64,000 nucleotides of DNA, taken from positions 3,782,001-3,846,000 of the forward strand of contig NZ_CP071868.1 in assembly GCF_017569225.1 (NCBI RefSeq), in the 5' to 3' direction. Of the stretch, positions 25,078 to 33,789 are shown one piece after another (positions within the stretch are counted from its first letter, which is position 1; each line of letters begins with the position of its first letter). The notes below the pieces were generated by a model. It worked only from the letters and a program-made list of their open reading frames with translations. It was not told the origin of the DNA and did not search any database. Both the position numbers and the translations under genes were made by a program. This DNA is from Pengzhenrongella sicca (GTDB lineage Bacteria > Actinomycetota > Actinomycetes > Actinomycetales > Cellulomonadaceae).

Positions 25078-26985
25078 CTAGAACATCGTGTGAATACTGC
25101 TGAATCCGAAGAGCTTCACGTCTCCGGAGGAGAGAATCTCGGAGTCGGAAATTGCCCAGGTGTGACCCGTCGCCTTCGCCTTGCGTACCTGGACAAAGTT
25201 GAATCGATCGGCCGAGTAGATCGTGGCGCCGGACGCGCCCACCGCCTGGAGGAATCCGGAGTCCTCACCGCGGAACACGGGAGGAAAGGGCTGGGCCGCA
25301 GCTAACGCACGGCTCGTCAAGAGCGTGGGCCCGGCGACGAAGTCGGTGTAGCGGTGCTCCCGCTCCGCGAACCGTAGGAGCGTCGCGTCCGTCGCCTCGA
25401 GCCGCAGGTAGTGCGCCTGCTTGCCGACCACCTCCGCGCCGCTGTACGCGAGCGCGTATGCCTGGTCGCTGAGGTACTGGGCGCCGTACAGGTCGTCGTC
25501 GTCCATCTTGGCGACGAGGTCCCCGCTGGCGGCACCGACGAGCAGGTTGAGGCACTCCCCCAACGAGACGCTGGGCTCGGCGTGCAGCAGGACGAGGTGG
25601 TGCACCCCCGCCTCGCGCGCCCGCGCGCGGAGCTCCTGATCGGGTAGCTCGAAGCCATGGGTCAGCAGCGCGAGCTCGACGTCGATGCTGGTCTGCGCGC
25701 CGACCGTGCGCAGAACGTGGTCCAGCTGGCCCGGTCGGTTAGTGGAAACGAGCGCTGACACGCTCGGCCGGCTCGGTGCGTGAGGGGTGGCTAGCCCGAC
25801 AGCGTCGAGCACGGTGCCGACCCGATGCCCGTACGTGTGCTCGGACCAGATCCGCCGCTGCGCGAGGTGCACCATGCGGTCGCGCAGCTCGGGGCTGCGG
25901 ACCAGAGCCCGCAGGGTGTGCTCGGCGTCGTCCGGTGTGGCCACCTGCGGCACCTCGGCCTCCGGGAAGAACCGGCCGATCGCTACGCTCGGCGTGCTGA
26001 CCACCGGCGTGCCGCTCGCCGTGATCTCGAAGATCCGCCGCGCGCACATGCTCGGCGAGCTCGTCACGGAGTTCACGTTGAGGAAGACCTTGTACGCCCG
26101 ATACGCCGAGAGCATCTGCGGATAGTCGAGCGACCCGACGACGCGCTCGTCAAACGGGGCCGGGAACTGGTACGTCGCGTCGCCGCCGAGCTGGCGAGAG
26201 AAGATCTCGAGGCCCGTGTCCATCCGCGAGCTCGCGCGCAGCGCGGCGCCCAGGAGGAGGTCGAGCTGCCCGCGGCGCTCCGGGAACTTGTGCCCGAAGT
26301 ACATGCCGGCGAAGGCGACGTCGCGCGCCTGGTGCCCGGCCCCGGATCGCACCGGATTGTGAATAGCGGGCTGGGCGGCGAAGCTGAGGACGTCGACCCG
26401 GCCGTGGCCGAGCGCCTCTCGGTACGCCGGCAGGCAGTTCTCGTCGGTGGTGAATACCTGATCGAAGAGACGTGCCACGTCGAGGAAGTCCTCGAAATGC
26501 GCCGGGTCCTCCTTGTTCCAGAAGACCGTGGGCACGCCATGGGCGCGGCACCACTCCAGCAGCTCGCGAATAGCCGGCCGAGGGGCACTCGTCCCCGTCA
26601 GATGGTACTTCCAAGCGCCGCGGTTGCCTGCCCACGCCGACTCGACGAAGAGCAGGTCGATCGGCGCCGCCTCGAGCGACTCACGCCAGTCGTTCGGAGT
26701 GATTTCTACCTGCGCCCACTCGTACCGAAACGCGAGCCGGGAGAAGTCATCGAGGATGACAGCGACTCTCAGCGCGGGTCGTCGTGGCGGCACGTCAGGC
26801 AACGGCCACGGAGCAAAGGTCAGAGTGCCGTTACGGCGCATCGTTCCCGCAACGGTCGGCAGCTGCGCGAGGTGTCGTCGGTGCATCCAGGCCCGGAGGC
26901 CGGGCCGCCCTTCGTGCCGGAGGTGCCAGAGCCCGCGGCGAAGCTCAGCCATCGATGGGCGAGAGTCGAGCCGCGAGTGGGTCAC
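25078..26985 (-). CDS. Two-domain glycosyltransferase: CgeB-like plus GT2
   Basis: 635 residues from a GTG that overlaps the LCP stop (GTGA); an ATG at 26952 is the alternative. Residues ~60-370 form a CgeB-like GT-B unit (ILDDFSRLAFRYEW, PTVFWNKEDPAHFEDFL, RRGQLDLLLGAAL, ARRIFEITASGTPVVST). Residues ~395-620 form a GT2 GT-A domain beginning VSALVSTNRPGQLDHVLRTV, with the metal-binding KMDDDDLYGAQYL. Fusions of this kind usually add two different sugars, or one adds and one extends, in surface-glycan synthesis. No signal peptide; cytoplasmic. Co-transcribed with wecC and the LCP gene. Confidence 0.85.
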   Translation of the reverse strand: MTHSRLDSRPSMAELRRGLWHLRHEGRPGLRAWMHRRHLAQLPTVAGTMRRNGTLTFAPWPLPDVPPRRPALRVAVILDDFSRLAFRYEWAQVEITPNDWRESLEAAPIDLLFVESAWAGNRGAWKYHLTGTSAPRPAIRELLEWCRAHGVPTVFWNKEDPAHFEDFLDVARLFDQVFTTDENCLPAYREALGHGRVDVLSFAAQPAIHNPVRSGAGHQARDVAFAGMYFGHKFPERRGQLDLLLGAALRASSRMDTGLEIFSRQLGGDATYQFPAPFDERVVGSLDYPQMLSAYRAYKVFLNVNSVTSSPSMCARRIFEITASGTPVVSTPSVAIGRFFPEAEVPQVATPDDAEHTLRALVRSPELRDRMVHLAQRRIWSEHTYGHRVGTVLDAVGLATPHAPSRPSVSALVSTNRPGQLDHVLRTVGAQTSIDVELALLTHGFELPDQELRARAREAGVHHLVLLHAEPSVSLGECLNLLVGAASGDLVAKMDDDDLYGAQYLSDQAYALAYSGAEVVGKQAHYLRLEATDATLLRFAEREHRYTDFVAGPTLLTSRALAAAQPFPPVFRGEDSGFLQAVGASGATIYSADRFNFVQVRKAKATGHTWAISDSEILSSGDVKLFGFSSIHTMF

Positions 26986-28097
26986 GACGCCGTTGCTGGC
27001 AGCAGGTCGACGTCGTCCGGGTGCGCGGCGAGGTAGGTCGCGACGTCGTCGGTCGCGACGGCGACCATCAGCTCGTCGAACGCCGCCTGATTGAGGTTGA
27101 CGATGCTCTGGGTGCCGTCGGGGCTGCGCCCGGTGCCCGAGATCGGGACGGTAAAGAAGCCGAGGTCGCTCGAGCCCAGGTCCTTGGCGCGGTCGGTCAG
27201 GTCCGTCAGCACGTCCGAGGTCAGGCCGTCGTCGGCCGCGATCGACTGCGTGACCGCATTCATGAACGGCACGGACTTGACCGGGTTCTGCAGCGTCTGC
27301 TCGTTGCGCATCCTGGCGAAGATCGCGCGCATCCAGGCCTGCTGGCGCTGGACCCGGTCGAAGTCGCCGCGGGCGAGGCCGTGGCGCTGGCGGACGTACA
27401 CCAGGGCCTGCTCGCCGGTGAGCAGGTGCTCGCCCGCCGGGAGCACGAACGTGTCGCCGTTGTAGAGGTCCTGCTTGAGGGTGATCTGCACTCCCCCGAG
27501 CTCGTCGGTGATCGCCTTGAACGACTCGAAGTCGGTGACCGCGAAGTGGTCGATGCGCACGTCGGTGAGCTGCTCGACGGTTTGGATCAGCAGCGTCGGG
27601 CCGCCGTAGGAGAACGCGGCGTTGATCTTGGCCTCGCCGTGCCCGGGGATCGCGACCCAGGAGTCGCGCGGGATCGACATCGCGTACGCGCCCGAGCGGT
27701 CGGCGGGCAGGTGCACGAGCATGATCGCGTCGGTGCGCTGCGCGCCGACCTCCCACTGGTCGGGGTCGCCGGCCGAGATGCGGCTGTCGGAGCCGACGAC
27801 CAAGAAGTTCAGCGCGGTCGCGTCCAAGCTCGCGGTCGAGTCGGCGGTCGCCGCGGGGGCGGCCGCCTCGGGCCGGTCGGTCAGCTCCGCGAACGGGTCG
27901 CCCAGCTTCTCGATGTTGCTGGTCAGCCGGTGCTGGACGCCCCACACCGCGCCGGCGCCGCCGAGGACGAGAACGCCGATCAGCGAGAGCGCGACGATGA
28001 GCGCCCGGCGGTCTTTTGTCTTTGGTTTTCCGTGCGACCTGCGTTTGCCGGATCGGGAGTTCTCTGGCTGTTCAATAATCGACTCGATATCCGGCAC
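26982..28097 (-). CDS. LytR-CpsA-Psr (LCP) cell-wall glycopolymer ligase
   Basis: 371 residues: basic cytoplasmic N-terminus (SGKRRSHGKPKTKDRR), one signal-anchor helix (ALIVALSLIGVLVLGGAGAV) and an extracellular LCP domain with NFLVVGSDSR, RTDAIMLVHL, MSIPRDSWV, KINAAFSYGG and YVRQRHGLARGDFDRVQRQQ. These include the Arg and Asp residues that hold the polyprenyl-pyrophosphate head group and Mg. LCP enzymes move lipid-linked glycopolymers onto peptidoglycan (or arabinogalactan analogues) outside the membrane. As first gene of a minus-strand operon with glycosyltransferase, wecC and the acetyltransferase fusion, it probably attaches this locus's polymer. No LytR_C domain is present. Confidence 0.93.
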   Translation of the reverse strand: MPDIESIIEQPENSRSGKRRSHGKPKTKDRRALIVALSLIGVLVLGGAGAVWGVQHRLTSNIEKLGDPFAELTDRPEAAAPAATADSTASLDATALNFLVVGSDSRISAGDPDQWEVGAQRTDAIMLVHLPADRSGAYAMSIPRDSWVAIPGHGEAKINAAFSYGGPTLLIQTVEQLTDVRIDHFAVTDFESFKAITDELGGVQITLKQDLYNGDTFVLPAGEHLLTGEQALVYVRQRHGLARGDFDRVQRQQAWMRAIFARMRNEQTLQNPVKSVPFMNAVTQSIAADDGLTSDVLTDLTDRAKDLGSSDLGFFTVPISGTGRSPDGTQSIVNLNQAAFDELMVAVATDDVATYLAAHPDDVDLLPATAS

Positions 28098-28103
28098 ACG
28101 GCA

Positions 28104-28132
28104 ATTCTACGGGACGCGCTCCGCTTCAATTC
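28104..28132 (-). promoter_or_regulatory. Candidate promoter of the LCP gene, giving a leaderless transcript
   Basis: On the minus strand TAGAAT (28104-28109) lies six bases before the GTG at 28097, which puts the expected transcription start at or next to the start codon. A weak -35, GAATTG (28127-28132), sits 17 bases further up. No ribosome-binding site is present, in keeping with leaderless translation, which is common in Actinobacteria. Confidence 0.4.
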
Positions 28133-28242
28133 CGGTTCCTTTATCGTGCCAAAGTATCCGAAAAGCCCTTTCGGCGATTTCGCCGTGCGGTGGCCGCGCG
28201 GCACACTGGCGAGGTACCACCGCCCCGACGCCAGGAGAACCC

Positions 28243-28851
28243 GTGCCGCTCGACCCGTCCGATCAGGCCGCGGCGGACCCGTTCGCCACGGCGCGGCCGT
28301 TCACCATCCTCGCGGTGTGCACGGGGAACATCTGCCGCTCGCCGGCAGTCGAGCGCCTCCTCGTCGCCGCGCTCGACCCGGACTCCGGGGTGCGGGTCAC
28401 GAGCGCCGGGGTGCGCGCCGTCGTCGGCGCCCCGATGCCGGCGCCGATGGCCGCGCTGGTGCGGGCCGCCGGGGCCGACCCCGACGGGTTCGCGGCACGG
28501 CAGCTCACCGAGCCCATGCTGCGCGACGCCGACCTCGTCCTGGCGCTGACCAAGTGGCACCGGGCGCAGATCGTCTCGCTGTACCCGGGCGCGGTCCGGC
28601 GCACGTTCACGGTGCGGGAGCTGGCCCGCCTGGTCAGCTCCGTCGACCCGGCGTCGCTGCCCGACGCCGGCGCGGGCGCCCGGCTCGCGGCCCTCCTGCC
28701 GCTCGCGGCCGCCCAGCGCGGGGTGCGGCGCGTCGCCGCGGGGGACGACGACGTCGTCGACCCCTACGGGCGCAGCGACGAGACGTACCAGCGCTCGTTC
28801 GACGAGCTGGCGCCGGCCGTCGCCGAGATCGTGCGGGTCGTGCGCGGGTAG
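28243..28851 (+). CDS. Low-molecular-weight protein tyrosine phosphatase (Wzb-like)
   Basis: 202 residues from GTG at 28243 with AGGAG five bases ahead; the first ~15 residues precede the fold. Phosphate-binding loop VCTGNICRSPA (the C-x5-R-S signature) and the general-acid Asp in VVDPYGRSDETY are both present. The family dephosphorylates BY-kinases such as the one at the window start, resetting chain-length control. It is divergent from the LCP gene and ends 14 bases from the convergent galE. Somewhat longer than the usual 150-165 residues owing to an Ala-rich insert near residues 130-165. Confidence 0.92.
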   Translation: MPLDPSDQAAADPFATARPFTILAVCTGNICRSPAVERLLVAALDPDSGVRVTSAGVRAVVGAPMPAPMAALVRAAGADPDGFAARQLTEPMLRDADLVLALTKWHRAQIVSLYPGAVRRTFTVRELARLVSSVDPASLPDAGAGARLAALLPLAAAQRGVRRVAAGDDDVVDPYGRSDETYQRSFDELAPAVAEIVRVVRG

Positions 28852-28865
28852 CTGGCGCGTACCGC

Positions 28866-29858
28866 CTACCCGCGGGCGGCGTGGAGCCGCGGGTGGTCGA
28901 CCTGCCAGGCGGCCCAGGCACTCGCGAGGATCTCGGGCAGCGCGGCGCGCGCCCGCCAGCCCATGACCCGCGTGATGCGGTCGACCGACGCGACGACGCT
29001 CGCCGGGTCACCGGCGCGCCGCGGGCAGAGCTCGGGCTCGGCGTCCCAGTCGGTCACGCGGGCCAGCTCACGGGTGACCTCGAGCACCGACGAGCCGGTG
29101 CCGGTGCCCACGTTGAAGACGTCGAACTCGCGCACGGGCCGGGTCAGGTAGTCGAGGGACGCGATGTGCGCGCGCGCCAGGTCGAGGACGTGCACGAAGT
29201 CGCGCACGCAGCTGCCGTCGGGCGTCGGGTAGTCCGCGCCGAACACCTTCGGCCGCTGCCCCCGCTCCCGGCTCTGCAGGAGCATGGTGACGAGGTTGAG
29301 CACGAGCGGGTCGCCGAGCTCCGGCCAGCCGGCCCCCGCGACGTTGAAGTACCGCAGCGATGCGGCCCGCAGGCCCCACGCCCGCGCGGCGTCGCGCACG
29401 AACCACTCGCCGGCGAGCTTCGTCTCGCCGTAGGGGTTCACCGGCGCGAGCAGCGCATCCTCGGTCACCTCGGCCGCGCTGGTGTTGCCGTACACGGCGG
29501 CGGAGGAGGAGTACACGAGTCGGTCCACCTCGGCGGCCTGCATCGCCTGGAGCACGGTCGCGAGCCCGCCGAGGTTCTGCTGGACGTACCACGCGGGCCG
29601 GCGCACCGACTCGTCGACGCGCTTCTTCGCCGCGAGGTGCACCACGGAGGTGACCGCGTGGGCGGCCAGGATCGCGGCGAGCGGTCCGGCCGAGCCCGGC
29701 TCGGAGAGGTCGAGGCGCTCGTGCGGGACGTTCGGGATGCGGCTGGCGCTGCCGGTCGAGAGATCGTCGACGACGACGACGCGGCGGCCGGCGTCGTTGA
29801 GTAGCCGCACGATATGGGCGCCGATGTACCCGGCGCCGCCTGTGATCAGCACAGTCAT
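28866..29858 (-). CDS. galE: UDP-glucose 4-epimerase
   Basis: 330 residues. NAD-binding GGAGYIGAHIV at the N-terminus, VVHLAAKKRVDES, the substrate-contact SSSAAVYGN, the catalytic Tyr-x3-Lys in NPYGETKLAGE, and GDPASVVASVDRI near the C-terminus. It interconverts UDP-glucose and UDP-galactose (possibly the N-acetylated forms) in the cytoplasm, supplying galactose-type precursors for the polysaccharide. Single gene; nothing further recognised in the 278 bases between it and the protease gene beyond short GC-rich direct repeats. Confidence 0.93.
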   Translation of the reverse strand: MTVLITGGAGYIGAHIVRLLNDAGRRVVVVDDLSTGSASRIPNVPHERLDLSEPGSAGPLAAILAAHAVTSVVHLAAKKRVDESVRRPAWYVQQNLGGLATVLQAMQAAEVDRLVYSSSAAVYGNTSAAEVTEDALLAPVNPYGETKLAGEWFVRDAARAWGLRAASLRYFNVAGAGWPELGDPLVLNLVTMLLQSRERGQRPKVFGADYPTPDGSCVRDFVHVLDLARAHIASLDYLTRPVREFDVFNVGTGTGSSVLEVTRELARVTDWDAEPELCPRRAGDPASVVASVDRITRVMGWRARAALPEILASAWAAWQVDHPRLHAARG

Positions 29859-30136
29859 GCCGCGACTCTATGGCCGGGGGGTGGGGCTAGGGGCGGGTTT
29901 GAGGGCTGCAGCTGGGTGCGGATTCTCTAGCGGATCGTCCGCCGCCCGCCTGCTGGCTCGCCTGAACCCGCCCCACCCAACGACACCGCCCCGCCCACCC
30001 GGCGCCCGGCCGGCCGAAGCCATGAGCACGGCGAAGCGGGTGGCCGGGGTCGGAGCCATCGCTCCCACCCGACCACCCGCCAGCCACTGACCCGCCGACT
30101 ACTCGCCCGCGAGCCGATCGCCCGCGAGCGCCCGGC

Positions 30137-33100
30137 CTAGGGGATCTTCTTGACCGTGATCTGATCCTGCTCGACCGTCACCCCCGGCACGCCGCTGGCC
30201 ACCATCTCCGTCCGCACCAGAGCGATGCCCTGCCAGGCCGCCCGCGCCTTGAAGGTGTAGCTCGCGACGTCACCCGGGACGGGATCGGTCGAGGTGATGA
30301 CGAGGTCCGTCGTCGGCAGCACGGCCTGGACCGCGCCATCCCCGACGCCGTTCTCCGCGCCGACCAGGAATGCCTGCCCGGCCGGATCCGCCGGCAGGTT
30401 GGCGGGGTCGTACGCGAAGCTGACGTCCTGGGCCGGCGTGGGGTCGCCCGTCGCGCCCAGCCAGACCTCGAACACCCGCTGGCTCGTCGTCCCGAACACG
30501 TTGAGCCGGAACTCGACGACGACCCACCTGTTGACGCCGTCCGTCAGCACGCCGGCGAACACACCCGGCGCGCCGGTGCCGTCGAGGTCGGTCCAGAACG
30601 GCGCGAGCAGGTCGTTCGGCCGGGCCGGGTCCGGCCCGTTGGGCAGGTTGCAGCACTCGAGATCCTCGGAGGTGGCGCCCCCCGCGACGAGGTAGCCGTT
30701 GGACGTCACCCCGATCGAGCTGTACGACCGCCCGTTGTACGCGAACGCCGGGACGTCGAGGTTGACGACCTCCTCGTCGCCCACGGCGATCGGCGCGATG
30801 CCGAACGCGTCGAGCGGCAGGTACCCGGCCGGCGAAGCACCCGAGGCGACTGACGGGACACCCGGCTGCGAGCCAGCGAGGGTCACGTCGTGCAGCTCGA
30901 CCTTGTGCGGGTTCGCGACGGTGGCCCCCGTCGCGCCGGTCACCAGGAGGCTGCGGGTGGTCGTGGTGTCGAGGCTGACCACCTGGTCGTCCGCCGAGTT
31001 GTTGACGGCCTCGACCGTGCAGGTGGTGGTCGTGTTGGAGGGGTTCTTCTTGGTCCACAACCGCAGCTGCGTCGGCGTGCAGGTCTGCTCGAGCGAGACG
31101 TCACCCTGCGTGTGGATGAACGCGACCGGCAGGTGCAGCGCGCCGCCGTGGCGCGGCGTGATCACGACCGAGCCGAACTGCTGCGCGCCGATCGGCGCGA
31201 CCGACCCGATCGTGATGGTGATCGTCGCCGACTCGCCCGGCTTGATCTCGAGCGCCTTCGGGGTCACGGTGATCCGCGACTCCGCGGGGGTGTCCGCGCT
31301 CGTGGTTGCCCGCACCGTCCGCTTGCCTGTGTTCACGACCGTGCGCGTCGTGGTCAGCCGTCCGGGCATCACCGGCGCGTTGATCGACGGCAGGTTCAGG
31401 TGCACGGCGTTGACCGGGTCGTCGCCGAGGGCGAAGTACCGGTCCGCGGTCTCGTCGAACGTCAGGACCGCGCCGATCGAGTTGCCGACGTCGATGCGGC
31501 CCGCGCCCATGTCGAACGGGTCCGCCGGCGTGACGGTGTCCTCCTTCAGCACGTCGGTGATCGACGTCGTCATCAGGGCGGACTTGATCTGCCCCGGCGT
31601 CCACGTCGGGTGCACGGCCTTGATCAGGACGGCGGCGCCCGCCACCTGCGGCGACGACATCGAGGTGCCGGCGATCGCCTGGAAGTACTCCCCGGGCGGT
31701 CCCGAGACCACGGACTCGGAGACCGGGGTGTCGCCGGCGAGGATCTGGACGCCGGGGGCCGTCACGTCCGGCTTGATGAACAGCCCGGCCGGGCCGCGGG
31801 ACGAGAACGCCGCCATCACGTCGCCCTGACCCTCGCGCGGCTCACCCGCTGGGAAGGACCCGGTGACCCCGGACTTCGCGCCCATGAAGGTGAGGAAGTC
31901 GGCGCCGTCGGCGAGATGCACGACGGGCAGCCAGTGGCTGTCCGTCTCCGTGTCCGCGAGCGTCGGGTTGTAGAGCACCATGGCCGCCGCGCCGCCCTGC
32001 AGCACGTTGTAGCCCTTCTCCACGCGCCCGTTGCCCCCGCGCTCGCACGCCACGATCATGCCCGTCAACGTTCCCGGTGGGGCCGGGACGTCGCACAGCG
32101 GGGAGCTGTACGGAGCGGCCGAGGCGAGCACGACCGGCAGCTCCTCGATGCCCGAGGTGAGGGACGCGCCGTCGAACGTCGCGACCGTGCCGTCCTCCGC
32201 CGTCAGCGTGAGCGTCGTGGCGAACTCGCGCGTCTGGCTCGAGGCGCCGACCGAGATGACCCACGGCGAGAGGTGGTTCGCGGTCGCGGCGCCGGGCCCG
32301 TCGTTGCCGGCCGACGTCGAGACCGTGATCCCCGCGGCGTACGCGTCGAGGAACGCGAGCTCCACCGGGTCGGTGAACGGCGACGTGCCGCCCGAGATCG
32401 AGAAGTTGATGACGTCGACGCCGTCGATGATCGCCTGGCCGACGGCGGCCGCCGAGTCGGACGAGAAGCAGCCGCCCATCCCGCAGACCTTGTACTCCAT
32501 GACCCACGCGCCGGGGGCGATTCCGTGGATCGGGGCGAGCGCCGTGCCGAGCGCCGAGACCTCCTCGACGATGTTGCCAGCGGAAGTGGTCGACGTGTGC
32601 GTGCCGTGGCCGTCGGAGTCACGCGCGGTGTGGAACATCTCGGCGTCGGCGCGCTCGGGCGAGGACAGGTACGTGTCGAGGAACGCGGCGCCCCCGACCA
32701 GCTTGTTGGTGCAGACGAACGGGTCGTCCTCGGGCGTCAGCGGGTTGTCCCCGAAGTCGCACTCGCGGGCCGGGCCCGGCGGCGGCTTGAGGTTGCCCTG
32801 GTCGGCGAGCGACGGGTGCTCGGGCCACACGCCGGAGTCGAGGTTGCCGTAGAGCACGCCCTCCCCCGCGTTCGCGGTGCCGCCGAGCTCGTAGTACGCC
32901 GGCCCGGCGTTGATGAACTCCGGGCTCGAGTCGGTCGTCAGCTGGTGGAGCGAGTCCTTCTGGACGGCCGTGACGCCGTCGAGCGCGAGGACGGCCTCGA
33001 CCGAGTCGGCCGGGATCGTCGCCGCGACGCCGCCGTAAACGGTGCGCAGGGACTCGCCGACCACGGCGGTCGGCACGGCCGCCGTGAGCTCGGAGACCAC

Positions 33101-33499
33101 CTCCGCCTCGTTGGTCTCCTGGAAGTCGGTGTAGGCCTCCTCGGCGGCGGAGTCGCCGGTCAGGGGCTCGCCGGTGACGGACGGGCTGGTCGCGGCCAGC
33201 CCCGCGACGTCGCCGGTGTACGAGGCAGCGGCGTCGTGGTCGAGCTTGATGACGACGCCGACCGGCTCGGAGTCCGTGCGGGCCAGCAGCTCGGGGTCGG
33301 TCTGCGCGAGCCGGCTGGAGGGCGACTTCGGCGCCGTGAGGCGCTCGCCCGGCGTCAGCGGCTCGGCGGTGAATCCGCCCGAGGGCGAAGGGCTCGGATC
33401 CGGGGGCTCGACGGCGGCCGCTGGGAGTGCGAGCGCCGCGGCCAGGATCACCCCCAGCACACCTGTTGAAACGGTTCGGGACGGCGACCGACCAGGCAT
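30137..33499 (-). CDS. Secreted subtilisin-family (S8) serine protease with PA domain
   Basis: 1120 residues. Signal peptide (STGVLGVILAAALALPAAA), an I9-like propeptide (~residues 75-185), then the S8 catalytic domain with Asp in YGNLDSGVWPEHP, His in DSDGHGTHTS and Ser in AGTSMSSPQVAG. A protease-associated (PA) insert lies between His and Ser (LCDVPAPPGTLTGMIVACER). After the protease come an Fn3-like beta domain (residues ~700-800) and a C-terminal ~300-residue beta region with an SxGVTSNGYLVAGG segment. No sorting motif or membrane anchor follows, so it should be released. Multi-domain subtilisins like this degrade extracellular protein; its target here is unknown. Confidence 0.93.
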   Translation of the reverse strand: MPGRSPSRTVSTGVLGVILAAALALPAAAVEPPDPSPSPSGGFTAEPLTPGERLTAPKSPSSRLAQTDPELLARTDSEPVGVVIKLDHDAAASYTGDVAGLAATSPSVTGEPLTGDSAAEEAYTDFQETNEAEVVSELTAAVPTAVVGESLRTVYGGVAATIPADSVEAVLALDGVTAVQKDSLHQLTTDSSPEFINAGPAYYELGGTANAGEGVLYGNLDSGVWPEHPSLADQGNLKPPPGPARECDFGDNPLTPEDDPFVCTNKLVGGAAFLDTYLSSPERADAEMFHTARDSDGHGTHTSTTSAGNIVEEVSALGTALAPIHGIAPGAWVMEYKVCGMGGCFSSDSAAAVGQAIIDGVDVINFSISGGTSPFTDPVELAFLDAYAAGITVSTSAGNDGPGAATANHLSPWVISVGASSQTREFATTLTLTAEDGTVATFDGASLTSGIEELPVVLASAAPYSSPLCDVPAPPGTLTGMIVACERGGNGRVEKGYNVLQGGAAAMVLYNPTLADTETDSHWLPVVHLADGADFLTFMGAKSGVTGSFPAGEPREGQGDVMAAFSSRGPAGLFIKPDVTAPGVQILAGDTPVSESVVSGPPGEYFQAIAGTSMSSPQVAGAAVLIKAVHPTWTPGQIKSALMTTSITDVLKEDTVTPADPFDMGAGRIDVGNSIGAVLTFDETADRYFALGDDPVNAVHLNLPSINAPVMPGRLTTTRTVVNTGKRTVRATTSADTPAESRITVTPKALEIKPGESATITITIGSVAPIGAQQFGSVVITPRHGGALHLPVAFIHTQGDVSLEQTCTPTQLRLWTKKNPSNTTTTCTVEAVNNSADDQVVSLDTTTTRSLLVTGATGATVANPHKVELHDVTLAGSQPGVPSVASGASPAGYLPLDAFGIAPIAVGDEEVVNLDVPAFAYNGRSYSSIGVTSNGYLVAGGATSEDLECCNLPNGPDPARPNDLLAPFWTDLDGTGAPGVFAGVLTDGVNRWVVVEFRLNVFGTTSQRVFEVWLGATGDPTPAQDVSFAYDPANLPADPAGQAFLVGAENGVGDGAVQAVLPTTDLVITSTDPVPGDVASYTFKARAAWQGIALVRTEMVASGVPGVTVEQDQITVKKIP

Positions 33500-33789
33500 G
33501 CAAGCCTCCGAGCTGATCCAGCGCGAGTGATCCCGGCGCGGCTGCCCGGGTCTGAGTGATGGCTGTGGGTGAGGGAAGTCACGTCAGTGAAGCACCGTTG
33601 TGACCCCCGCTTCAAGGGCTGGAGACCAGGCATGTCGTCCCCTTTGTGCGAGGACTCGCGCCTGTGGGCGCGCTGTGCGTCGCGCCCGCGAGCGCGGCGA
33701 ACTCTCATCGGCTGCCGCGACCGGTCGATAGGTCACCCACGTGGCTGGTCGCCGTTCGCCACCGAGTCCGCTCTCCGAGGAGGGTCGCC

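Noticed and set aside
26784-29804. 1000-codon plus-strand frame across the CgeB/GT2, LCP and galE genes
   Set aside because: It runs antisense over recognised genes and through the phosphatase in the wrong frame; composition is not protein-like.
30890-33469. 860-codon frame antisense to the subtilisin
   Set aside because: The minus strand encodes a complete catalytic triad; the plus frame is Arg-rich shadow.
33500-33789. Riboswitch before the diguanylate cyclase
   Set aside because: Only a weak 6-bp TGAAGC/GCTTCA pairing was seen; no conserved c-di-GMP or c-di-AMP riboswitch core was recognised.
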